Source of the DNA: Acropora yongei
Lineage: Eukaryota; Cnidaria; Anthozoa; Scleractinia; Acroporidae
Reading direction: 5' to 3'
DNA length: 10,379 bases
NCBI GenBank assembly: GCA_014634225.1
Contig: BLFN01000079.1
Span: 353,690-364,068, forward strand
Shown: piece after piece, positions 1 through 7,800 of the stretch
How the letters are laid out: each line of letters opens with the position of its first letter
How positions within the stretch are numbered: the stretch's first letter is position 1
Translations under genes and position numbers: made by a program
The notes under the pieces: generated by a model
Database searches by the model: none
What the model was told of the DNA's origin: nothing
The model's input: the letters and a program-made list of their open reading frames with translations, nothing else

Positions 1-390
1 TTTGAAGGAACCTTTAAAGATCCTAGCAATATCCTCAAGGATCCTGACAAAGACCTTTCAAAGATCTTTATAAAGATCTTTTAAAGATCCTTTAAGATCC
101 TAGCAATATCCTTAAGGATCCTTAAGGATCCTGACAAAGATCTCTGGAAGATCCTTGAAAGGATCCTTTTAAGATCCTTCAGGATCCTTATCAAGTCTTT
201 GAAGATCCTCAAGGATCCTTGAGAAGATCTTTGCAAGGATCTTTGCCAAGATCTTCATAAGATCTTGAGAAGATCCTCATGAAATCTTTGAGGATCCTTT
301 AAAGATCCTTGTCGTTGAAGATCTTTGTAGGATCTTTGCAAATCTTTGAAGATCTATGTGGGTCTTTGCAGATCTTTAAAGATCCTGCAA
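1..390. repeat. GATC-dense degenerate tandem satellite, ~11 bp unit
   Basis: By eye I count 27 GATC tetramers between positions 19 and 384. Their spacings are almost all 9-13 bp or about twice that (20-23 bp), so the array keeps an ~11 bp register in which some units have lost the GATC. The unit is close to AAAGATCYTTN, and many units contain palindromic AAGGATCCTT. A higher-order repeat is visible: the block starting AAGATCCTAGCAATATCCT at 17 recurs at 94. The array runs off the left edge, so its true length is unknown. No reading frame crosses it. Confidence 0.9.
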
Positions 391-395
391 ATATT

Positions 396-1383
396 TTCAC
401 CAGGGCAACTCACAATTGCATACCTCAAGTTTTAGCCTCTGGTAATCTGTAATGACACAATCAGCCAATACCCTGGAAGTGTTTGCCTTATTTACCAATG
501 ACTTGTTTTACTTAAACTCATGTTACTGAATGTGTTTAAAAGCTATTTGATGATTTTGGTTTTTGTTCTCATGATGTGTACATAGGAAATGTTAATACAT
601 AGCAATGTGAAAGCTATGTACTACTTAACTCCTGATACTATATTCTATTTAAAAGTTATTTTACAGGGATATGCATACTGAACTTAACACATAGAGAGAC
701 TTCACTTGCTGCATCTATGAAACAGTCTGCAGTAGCATGTGAAAGCTATGTAAACAGTTCACCAAGACAGAGGCCCTTTCGATCATTGCTTCATGTTGAA
801 GCTGTTTCTAATACTCATAGTAAAAACTTGGTATGTTTTTGCTTTGTGTCAAAAGTTAATGATGGTCTCTTCCTTTCACATTCCTCATCAGCATATACCG
901 GTAAACAAAATTAATACACTAAATTTGTGGGTACAAGATCATTGTTTCTTAATTGAAGAATATAAGACTGAACCAATAGAGAAAATTAATAACAATTTCA
1001 ATCCATGTAATATAAAATTAATTACGCTTCCTATTAAATAAATTAAAATAAAATTAATATAACGAACAACCGATCAACAAAGCTTTCACTTTTGAGTGAT
1101 CATTCAAACATTGTAATGGATAGGTCAGAACCAGGAGCACAACAAAGCTAATAAGAATTTGGAGTTTGGCATGCACGACATGGTGGTCTGGGGAGACATA
1201 AGAGCCTGCTCGGCTATGACACCTTTGAAGCTCACCTTTGAAGCTTAACTGAAATATTAATGTTAAATTAAAATTTGCAAAAGAAAACACCAATTTGGGC
1301 AGATTACCCTCTGTTCTGCATTCCCTAGTTTCCTTGAATAAAGGTAGAGCTGGATGCAGTGGATGGCAGACGGTATCCATGAC
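396..1383. other. Unassigned AT-rich DNA, no supported gene
   Basis: The reading frames here are short (under 110 codons), AT-biased and match no domain I know. Small repeats are visible: ATGTGAAAGCTATGTA occurs at 605-620 and 737-752, and ACCTTTGAAGCT occurs twice around 1218-1243. Nothing indicates an RNA gene or exon. Confidence 0.5.
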
Positions 1384-1668
1384 TTAACAGCAACTGACCA
1401 CCAAAAGAATCCTTTGAAAGAACAAAATTTAATCGTGTCATGAATCACTGGTGGAATGACATTTCTGAAGAGATGATTGTGTTGTCTTTTTTAAGTGTCA
1501 TATCGAAAACATGATTTTTTGGCGCTACTTTTGTTTAATCACTTCTTTCTGCTTCTTCTTTTTTTCTTTCTTTTTTTTTTAAGAGCAGTCCAAAATTGTG
1601 GTGTATATTATACGCAGGCGTGCATTATGCATGAGTAAATATGAAGTGATAAAATATTATTAAATTAT
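1384..1668. repeat. Direct repeat copy 1 (~285 bp)
   Basis: This block begins TTAACAGCAACTGACCACC and ends near ATTATTAAATTAT. It recurs at 1737-2019 with only scattered substitutions, a few-base indel after GAAAGAACAAA, and length differences in its internal T-rich tract (about 1557-1582). The repeat ends sharply on both sides; the DNA flanking the two copies is unrelated. It holds no meaningful reading frame. It could be a short non-autonomous interspersed element, one terminal repeat of a miniature retroelement, or half of a local duplication. Confidence 0.85.
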
Positions 1669-1736
1669 ATTTGCATATGTCTGGTTCTGCAAGGGCAACT
1701 TCAACCCTCGCAGTCAACTCAGAGGACCTCTTTAGT

Positions 1737-2019
1737 TTAACAGCAACTGACCACCAAAAGAATCCTTTGAAAGAACAAATCATGTCATGAATCACTGGTG
1801 GAGTGACATTTCTGAAGAGATGATCGTGTTGTCTTTTTTAAGTGTCATATCGAAAACATGATTTTTTGGCACTACTTTTTTTTAATCACTTCCTTCTTGT
1901 TCTTTTTTTTTTCTTTCTTTTTTTTTTTTTTAAGAGCAGTCCAAAATTGTGGTGTATATTATACACAGGCGTGCATTATGCATGAGTAAATATGAAGTAA
2001 TAAAATATTATTAAATTAT
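1737..2019. repeat. Direct repeat copy 2 (~283 bp)
   Basis: Second copy of the block at 1384-1668, same orientation, about 353 bp downstream. It has the same TTAACAGCAACTGACC start, the same GCGTGCATTATGCATGAG segment and the same AATATTATTAAATTAT end. The T-rich tract (about 1898-1932) is longer than in copy 1. A 68 bp unique spacer (1669-1736) separates the copies. Confidence 0.85.
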
Positions 2020-2086
2020 GACAATTTACAATCATAAAATCTATAACATTTTCAAAACTGGATGCCATTTTAGCACTGTAGGAAAA

Positions 2087-2100
2087 GTTGCCATGGCAAC
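2087..2100. promoter_or_regulatory. Perfect palindromic RFX-type X-box
   Basis: GTTGCCATGGCAAC is a perfect 14 bp palindrome and matches the known optimal site for RFX winged-helix factors (two GTTGCC half-sites back to back). No gene start is recognisable next to it, so it may be fortuitous or part of a dispersed repeat. Confidence 0.45.
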
Positions 2101-2284
2101 ATTGTATTTCACCTGTGAAACTCATATTTCGCACCAAAATCAAGGAGTAATTTCTCACCCATGTTATTACTGCATGTGTACGTGTACCGATTAAATCCTG
2201 TCTCCTATGCTTGGGTATGTTGGTCAAGAGCCTTACTGCAGTCTACATGCCTGTTTCTACACTGAAAAGTTGAATGCTATTATG

Positions 2285-2316
2285 CACAGTTTGTTTACAA
2301 TTGTAAACAAACTGTG
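2285..2316. repeat. 32 bp perfect palindrome with two forkhead-like sites
   Basis: Sixteen bases at 2285-2300 are followed without a spacer by their exact reverse complement at 2301-2316. Each arm holds TTGTTTAC, matching the forkhead (FOX) core TGTTTAC. Similarity continues outward imperfectly (TGCTATT...GCACAG against CTGTGTGCAATAGCA), suggesting an older palindrome near 50 bp that has gained small indels. It could be a paired FOX site or the core of a small foldback element. Confidence 0.7.
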
Positions 2317-2346
2317 TGCAATAGCAGAATCTCAGTCATTTTTCAA

Positions 2347-2428
2347 GGGGTCTGAGTATTCGAGGTCTGACGTTTCGTGGTCTGAGTTTTCGAGGTCTGA
2401 GGTCTGAAGCTTAGAGGTCTGAGTTTTT
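2347..2428. repeat. Minisatellite, ~15 bp unit GAGGTCTGAGTTTTC
   Basis: About five units lie head to tail: GGGGTCTGAGTATTC (2347), GAGGTCTGACGTTTC (2362), GTGGTCTGAGTTTTC (2377), an expanded unit with a doubled GAGGTCTGA (2392-2413), and GAGGTCTGAGTTTTT (2414). The first three keep an exact 15 bp register. Confidence 0.85.
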
Positions 2429-2480
2429 TAGGCACCTCAACCTAAAATATGAAAACAACCTTAACCAAGCGAAAGAAGTC

Positions 2481-2530
2481 AAAACCAAACAAAACCAAAC
2501 AAAACGAAACCAATCCAAACCAAACCAAAC
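2481..2530. repeat. Short 10 bp tandem array, AAAACCAAAC type
   Basis: Five consecutive 10 bp blocks: AAAACCAAAC, AAAACCAAAC, AAAACGAAAC, CAATCCAAAC and CAAACCAAAC. It lies about 50 bp after the 15 bp minisatellite and is unrelated to it in sequence. Confidence 0.85.
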
Positions 2531-2531
2531 C

Positions 2532-3235
2532 GGACTAACTATTATTATTATCATTGTCCGTTTTAAACCATTTCCTAGTCAAGTGTTGGGAAGCCTGTGC
2601 CTCGCATAGTTTTCAAAAGCTCCTACACAATGTAAGTTTGAGCCGAATCAGTGTTTGAAATTCCTATGTTTACTTGTTGCTTGTATGTTTTCCATTTAGC
2701 GATTTAGTGGGATGGTTTAGAAGTGTATGTGGATCTGTCCTGTTTTTGTGAATGGGGATTTGCGACTACAACCTACCCAAAATAAAGTTATAACCTTTGT
2801 AATCAGTCTTTTAACAATACTGCAGACACTTTTTTGCAACAGCAACAAAACGGATCAGAGCATCAACAAATTCAACCTTAAGCATGACGTTTACGTCAAA
2901 TGGAAGAAACTTATAATTTTATTGGTATTGATTAAGCCTGTGGGGAAAAAAAATGCTCTTAAAATATTTCTTAAATGGAAACGTTTTCACTAAAAAGTGT
3001 AAAAACGGCTGAATCTAGACAAAAAACGATTGAAATTTTGCCTTTTGTTGAAAAGGTCATGTTCTCCTTCTGCTTTGGTAAATATGTTAAATAGGTATTC
3101 CACGGTTACACGTATCGTGGCTTTAACAAATGGTATTGGGGTACCTTCAATTTTTATTGTTAACAGTAATAGCAAAGCGTAAATAACGGCTCTGAGTTCC
3201 AATAAGAACAAACTGGATGTTACTACTTTGTTAGC
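2532..3235. other. Unassigned DNA, no supported gene
   Basis: The frames (up to 88 codons) are AT-driven with no recognised motif. One minus-strand frame near 2990-3211 starts with a hydrophobic stretch but has no other support. TGACGTTTACGTCA at 2885-2898 places two bZIP/CRE half-sites in inverted orientation. AATAAA occurs at about 2779 with no gene before it. CGGTTACACGTATCGTGG at 3103 is echoed by CGGTTATACGTAACGTGG at 3397, on the far side of the hairpin element. Confidence 0.45.
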
Positions 3236-3393
3236 AATAGGCTAGTTTCGATTTGTGCAGAAACAAAAGAACAGAGTCGAGGTTCAGGGGAATAATTTGC
3301 ATTTTCCTTTGTTTTGAACAATGCAAAATGCTAAATATTCCCCTGAACCTCGACTCTGTTCTTTTGTTCCTGCACAATTCGAACTAGCCTATT
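3236..3393. mobile_element. Long-hairpin (foldback/MITE-like) element
   Basis: The left arm at 3236-3294 and the right arm at 3336-3393 are reverse complements over ~58 bp, with only a one-base indel and two or three mismatches (ends AATAGGCTAGTT / AACTAGCCTATT). They enclose a ~41 bp loop, which itself holds GCATTTT...AAAATGC. There is no coding capacity. Flanking target duplications are not clear. It could be a MITE or a decayed foldback element. Confidence 0.85.
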
Positions 3394-3748
3394 ATGCGGT
3401 TATACGTAACGTGGCATCAACTAGCGGAATATGCTTTTTTCAGTAGTAACAGTAACGAAACACATCTTATGTTTAGTGCTGACAGCAACAAAACTTGCTG
3501 TGGCATCAACAGTAACAAACTTTTATGTGGCGTCAATAAATATCAATTAATTCAAAACAGCTGTGATTTGGCCTACTAATACAACCTGAGGGATTAAAAG
3601 TAGTGGCAAATTGACTTTAATACAACTTAATTCAGTGATAAGAAGTAGATAACATTCAGAAACGTAGCAGCTCTCTATGAAACTAATAATACAAAATTCA
3701 GAAAACAAGGCGATCGAAGCGACCGATGGAACACTTCCTTCAATAACC
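3394..3748. other. Unassigned DNA with degenerate AGYAACAAAAC repeats
   Basis: The motif AGTAACGAAAC / AGCAACAAAAC / AGTAACAAAC appears three times between about 3448 and 3521 at ~28-33 bp spacing. GTGGCATCAAC appears at 3411 and 3501, with a variant near 3529. A plus-strand frame over this stretch mirrors the DNA repeat (SNSNET, DSNKT, NSNK) but resembles no known protein, so I do not call it a gene. Confidence 0.4.
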
Positions 3749-4728
3749 TCAGATGTCCCGCAATAATTCCTTAATCTCTTCCTTTCCAAAAATAATGTTT
3801 GCCTGTCCAAGATACATTCCTTTCTCATACAGTATAAACTTTTCTGCTTCTTTCTTCCACGTAGGCACCATTGTCACTTTACCTTGTTCGCCTTTCTTGG
3901 AGTAAAAGTATCTTTCCTTGTGCAGAATAGCGATGCCCTGAGGTATGCAAACGATGTAACCCGGGGCAAATTCAACTTTACAGGACTTGCATTTTTTTTG
4001 CATTTCGCCGTTCTCTTGTAAAGACGACATTGAAGTCATTGTGATTGTGCCAAATTTCTGTAAAAGCGAGAGGTTTTCGAAAATCAAGTTCGTTGTCTGG
4101 CCTTTGGACTTCCTCTAGAATGGAGACACCCTTAACATTGTTCTGGCCTTTTCTCCTCGTTTTTTCCTTTGGCTTTTGCCCTGGTCTCTTTGGAATATTT
4201 GCATAGACTATGTTGTTTGCCTTGCCTTTCTTTTGGTTGTACGATTTTAAAAGTTCCAGAAGGTTTCCTCTCCTGTCTACCACAACAAGGATATGACGGC
4301 AGGTTCCTGCTGTACTTTGAGACTGGCGGCACCTGCACATGTAGCTTCCACTCTTGAACACAACATTTACGGTGTTTTGATATTCTGTTACACAATGCAC
4401 ACCTTCTCCTAAATGGACGATGTCGTGACGAAAAAGTATCTCTTTTGCTTCATGCCAGATTTGGTTTAGCATACCAGCAGCAACACAGGTAAGTCGGCTT
4501 TCCTCAGCAGTAACTGACAGCCTCTTTGTCATTTTGATCTGCTCAAAGGATGGAAACACGGGCACCTCACCGAGAACCTTCCTTACGTGTTCCACGAAAC
4601 TGGGCTGTCTGAAGTCCTCTGAAATTCTGATGCCAGCCTATATTTCCCCATAGTGGAAATCGCTTTGATATATTCATTTTCTTGTTGCTGTATGACCTGA
4701 GTTTCCAGAATTTCGTGAATTGTAACCT
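3749..4728 (-). pseudogene. Decayed SWIM-type zinc-finger protein gene
   Basis: Minus-strand remnant read in pieces across several frames. The N-terminal piece (about 4728-4640) includes IHEILETQ and KAISTMGKYRLA. After a shift comes ISEDFRQPSF, continuing to about 4000 with AGMLNQIWHEAKEIL. The SWIM finger is CRCRQSQSTAGTCRH, a CxCx9CxH pattern; Cys codons are at 4337-4335, 4331-4329 and 4301-4299, and His at 4295-4293. A basic linker follows. The last part (about 3999-3749) holds CKSCKVEF, ERYFY, YCMRKEC and a YFWKG-like end, suggesting a second cysteine-containing module. SWIM domains bind zinc and are known from MULE transposases and other proteins. At least five one-base shifts are needed, one in an A8 run (T8 at 3992-3999 on plus). 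No true ATG start is visible. The family is confident, its role unknown, and the decay clear unless the assembly is poor. Confidence 0.75.
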
Positions 4729-4730
4729 GC

Positions 4731-4945
4731 GGCCCGTTTCTCGAAAGTCCCAAAAACGTTGCGGGCCCGAAAAGCCATTTCTAAAACTGCGACCCGCTTA
4801 TTCTGTAAAGCTGGTCTTTTGATATGTTGTAAAGGGAATACAATTTAAAATAACTGCAAAGTTTCGTGCCTCGAGATGCCTTTGTTTTGAACATACAAAA
4901 AGAATTATGTCACCCGAATTTCGCCCCAAAAGTTTCGGGACTGAA
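4731..4945. mobile_element. Small repeat with imperfect inverted ends
   Basis: The left end GGCCCGTTTCTCGAAAGTCC (from 4731), followed by a GCGGGCCCGAAAAG block, is imperfectly mirrored by CCCGAATTTCGCCCC...GTTTCGGGACT near 4915-4942. I have the impression that this motif set is common in coral DNA, but I cannot confirm that here. It sits directly upstream of the SWIM remnant, so it may have inserted in an intron or 5' region. The right boundary is uncertain. Confidence 0.45.
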
Positions 4946-5191
4946 AATTTGACGAAAGTGTAAATGTGTGACTTTGTAATGTTCTCTTGACACCCCATGT
5001 GGGTGACACAGAATTAATGCAAACAAATAGATATGAAATCAGTAAATTGATTTATGTTGGAAATTAAGGTGAAATGGTAATTTTAATTGGTATGCGATTT
5101 TCATCATTCACTGCACAAACCACTGTTTGACACGTAACAATAAATTTAATTTGTGGACACATACCTGTTTCCTGCTCTTAAATGGAAGAGG

Positions 5192-6179
5192 TCAAACTTC
5201 GAAGTCGCTGTTTGAAGGAAGTACTGAAATGGACGAGGCATCATCGTCCTCATATTGCGTACTTTCTTCACATGACTGTAAGGCATTTTAGTAATGAGTA
5301 ATGCAGCTTTGGTGCCGATTTCTCCTTCTGTTGAATCATCCTTCCCTTCAATCTCTTTGAGGTCTCCATCCTCATCTTCGCAACCGCTTTCTCCTTCTTT
5401 GAAACAATGACCGTCTTCCTCTACCCCATACCATCACATTTTCTGACTTTATAGATCACCACCCTCTCCAAGTTTTTGAGTTGCTAGCATTTCGTCTTCT
5501 CCCTTCAACACTTTTTTTATCGTTGTCATTTCCATATTTGGAAACACCACTTTGCTGCATTTCCTGGTCAAAGTCATTCATGAACTTAGGTGTTGCTATC
5601 TGTCGTAGAAGCGGGGTAACTGACGTTTTCATCACCTGTCTCTTTGTGGAATGAGAACTGAAAGGGAAATTTAAGGTGATGTTACACGAGCCAAATTTTA
5701 CATTGTTGCATTAGAAATCGATGTCTTGTGACATGGAGCATTTTGTTGCGGCAAAATGTTGGACGTCTTTGAAAGGAATTCAAAAACCTGCGACAATGTT
5801 GCTTCTTCACCATGATCGGCATCATCTTCGCTTTCATTGCGACTCTGCATGTTTGAAACGGTGGATGGTCGTTGGTTGATGTGGTTTGACAACCAATTCA
5901 AATTACTGAACTCTGATGGAGAAGGGACAGCATCACGCCCAGAACCAGATGGAACATGTTTTTTTTTCTGAAGTATCGTCCATACGCGGTTCGGACATTC
6001 TTATATTTTTTTTCTGCTTCAGCCGCGTCCAACCTGAATTTCTCTCCTATTGCTTTCCAGATATTCATCCTTATAAATTTATTTTTATAGTCCTTAGAAA
6101 ATTTGTTGTAAATTGCGGGATATTTTTGCACCTCTTCCATAAAGAGCGACGTGTTTAACTCTGTGTTTTCTGCCGCCAT
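5192..6179 (-). pseudogene. MADF (Myb/SANT-like) domain gene, frameshifted
   Basis: It starts at an ATG (6179-6177) with MAAENTELNTSLF. A MADF domain follows: MEEVQKYPAIYN, then KFIRMNIWKAIGEKF and EAEKKYKNVRTAYGRYFRKK, with the aromatic and Trp positions typical of this DNA-binding fold. At an A9 run (T9 at 5959-5967 on plus) the frame slips; the next frame continues HVPSGSGRDAVPSPSEF and an acidic stretch to a stop at 5698. Coding character resumes after 5658 (KFMNDFDQEMQQ, then GEDEMLATQKLGEG, then EDEDGDLKEIEGKD) in changing frames. It may end CEESTQYEDDDASS...DFEV with a stop at 5194-5192. A 44 nt gap with GT and AG ends (5701-5658) could be a very short intron. MADF proteins act as nuclear DNA-binding regulators and as accessory factors of Harbinger-type transposons. 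The domain call is confident; whether the gene is broken, multi-exon or misassembled is not. Confidence 0.7.
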
Positions 6180-6182
6180 TTT
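6172..6182 (-). promoter_or_regulatory. YY1-like motif overlapping the MADF start codon
   Basis: Read on the minus strand, AAAATGGCGGC contains the MADF ATG and matches the YY1 core AANATGGCGGC, often found just downstream of transcription starts in animals. This supports 6179 as the real start and a TSS close upstream. Confidence 0.5.
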
Positions 6183-6204
6183 GAAATAACAGTGATGACT
6201 TCTG

Positions 6205-6430
6205 GGAAGCCTTCGATCGTCTCTATCGTCTCAGTTGTCTGAGAGCGTTTCCATATGATCGCTTTACACGATCGTCCCCATCGTCTGGATAGAACTCAAT
6301 TCTATCCGAGCAATCGAGGTCGTCTCAGTCGTCCAGGTCGCTTGTGATCGTCTGGGTAGCCTTTCCATATGATCGTCCCGATTGTCTAAACAATTTTTGG
6401 GACAATCGGGACGATCATATGGAAACCAGG
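6205..6430. mobile_element. Palindromic MITE-like element with ~10 bp TCGTC register
   Basis: The core is a perfect 25 bp inverted repeat (6362-6386 and 6401-6425; arm begins TTTCCATATGATCGTCCCG) with a 14 nt loop. TTTCCATATGATCG also occurs at 6248-6261, so the same end motif is present three times. Between these copies TCGTC-type words recur every ~10 bp (6210-6240 and 6318-6360). A second small hairpin, GGATAGAA-CTCAA-TTCTATCC, lies at 6287-6307. An AGGCT/AGCC pair extends the main stem with a small bulge. There is no coding capacity. It ends about 25 bp upstream of the MADF start codon. Confidence 0.75.
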
Positions 6431-6814
6431 CTTTAATCATAAGTATTCCCTTCTAATCTTGCGGAATAAATTTAACTGGCAAGTTTGTCAAAGGAGTAGT
6501 TATGGAGTTCGATGTTGCTTTTAATTGGTCGGCAGCACAAGCACATTCACACCCACTCTAATGAGATGTTAAAACTCAGTGTGAATATTTGATTAAAAGA
6601 GGGTCGTACAGCGGGGAGGGTCTGCCACACGGTTCACGAACAGAAAAAAACAATGAATCACGGATCACGCACATCAAAATTTTATTTTCCCGAATCACGA
6701 AAATAAACAAGTAAGTTACTCCTTTTAATCTTCTCTTAGGCTAGAAAGAGTGTTTGGAGAAAGCAAAATCGTGAAAGGCTAAGTAAAGGCTGTATATCGT
6801 AAATCTGCATCTAC

Positions 6815-7630
6815 CTAAATCACTCTCGTTGGACGACTCAATCCATTCGTCCACTTCGCATTGTAACTGCTCGAAGAAAAACCAAATCGTCTAAAGAATC
6901 TTCTTGGTCATTGTCCGCACTAGGATATTCAGCGTCTGAGTCCATGTCATGCCCTTCCTCCTCTTCTACCTCGGTTTCCTCCAGTAGTTGATCATCTTCA
7001 ATGGCCTCGTGCGATGTAGAAGGCGTAAACAGTTGTAACAGTCACAGCAGAAGTGTCTCCTAGCTCTTCGGTAGTGTGAAGACTGAATGAGACTTTATCT
7101 TTATTCCGGCGAATGGGCCATTTGCATGATGGCGTTATTTTACCTCAAAGACCAGAATGCTTTATCAAAATGCTTTCTTATTTAAATTTGACCTCTCTCC
7201 AGAGAATAAAGAGACGACAGGTCACTTCGGAAAATGCCATAATACTCTTATTTGTTATTGTTTCCAGTTTCTCTTGGGACGTAGAGAGTGGTCCCAAGAG
7301 AAAACAAAAACAATGCTTATGTAAAATTTGGGGGAACAAACAAAGAGTATGATGGTATTTTCCGAATTAAGTGGCCTATTTAAAAAAATTAGCCTACCAA
7401 TGGACGCTAATAACAGCATTCTGGTCTTGGCGGTAAAGTGACATGCAAATGGCCTATTCCGCGAACAGTTTAGTAATTACTGTCAAAGATACATGTTCGT
7501 CTGTAATCGGAAAGCGAACTCGTTCCTTCCCAAGAAAATCAAGCAAGCCCACAGACTTCGGGTCCACGTAAAATATAATACACTTGACCCTCATGGATCT
7601 TATCATACTAGATGTACTCGTCTCTGCCAT
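6815..7630 (-). pseudogene. Unidentified acidic-protein gene fragment carried in a TIR element
   Basis: The ATG at 7630-7628 has a good context (purine at -3, G at +4). The first part reads MAETSTSSMIRSMRVKCIIF, then GLLDFLGKERVRFPITDEHV, to LFAE where a foldback element (7114-7456) interrupts it. Beyond the insertion the same strand continues NKDKVSFSLHTTEELGDTS, then after a shift TPSTSHEAIEDDQLLEETEV and an Asp/Glu-rich stretch, then after another shift LQCEVDEWIESSNESDL. Reading then meets GTAGAT at 6814, a possible splice donor. With the insert ignored the fragment is ~155 codons. I do not recognise the family. The N-terminal ~60 residues look like a small folded domain, followed by an acidic tail. 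The abrupt end about 200 bp inside the element terminus suggests a first exon without the rest of its gene. Confidence 0.55.
7104..7465. mobile_element. Nested 343 bp foldback MITE (7114-7456)
   Basis: The terminal inverted repeats are TGGGCCATTTGCATG (from 7114) and TAGGCCATTTGCATG (reverse complement, ending at 7456). Homology runs along nearly the whole length of both arms (AGACCAGAATGCT in each) to a central hairpin, TTTCTCTTGGGAC / GTCCCAAGAGAAA (7268-7280 and 7291-7303). The flanks TTCCGGCGAA (7104-7113) and TTCCGCGAA (7457-7465) look like a 9-10 bp target duplication, the length typical of Mutator-type insertions. It interrupts the acidic-protein frame and has no coding capacity. Confidence 0.8.
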
Positions 7631-7800
7631 TTCTCCGAAGTTTCGATGTTTCACATCACTGGCCTTTGACCTCTCGTGACATAGGAGAAAATAGGTGGTT
7701 TGCAACCAATCTCTAGGGAAACAGATAACATTGCTGAAATGTACAATTGCTGGTGGAAAAAGAAAAGGAACTAATTAGAAATCTTTTGTTTTCGTCCACC

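Noticed and set aside
1..390. CRISPR array or telomeric repeat
   Set aside because: There are no unique spacers between constant repeats, and the unit is not a telomere motif; it is a degenerate satellite.
717..1041. Overlapping plus-strand frames of 65 and 82 codons
   Set aside because: Low-complexity AT-rich translation without motifs or splice context; expected by chance.
2990..3211. Minus-strand frame with a hydrophobic N-terminus as a small secreted protein
   Set aside because: There is no Kozak support, no recognisable domain and AT-driven composition; it probably belongs to non-coding repeat DNA.
5160..5170. CAG/GTATGT donor on minus linking the MADF region to the SWIM remnant as one gene
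   Set aside because: A GCAG acceptor exists near 4729, but the resulting frame does not match the SWIM N-terminal reading, and MADF coding seems to end before the donor.
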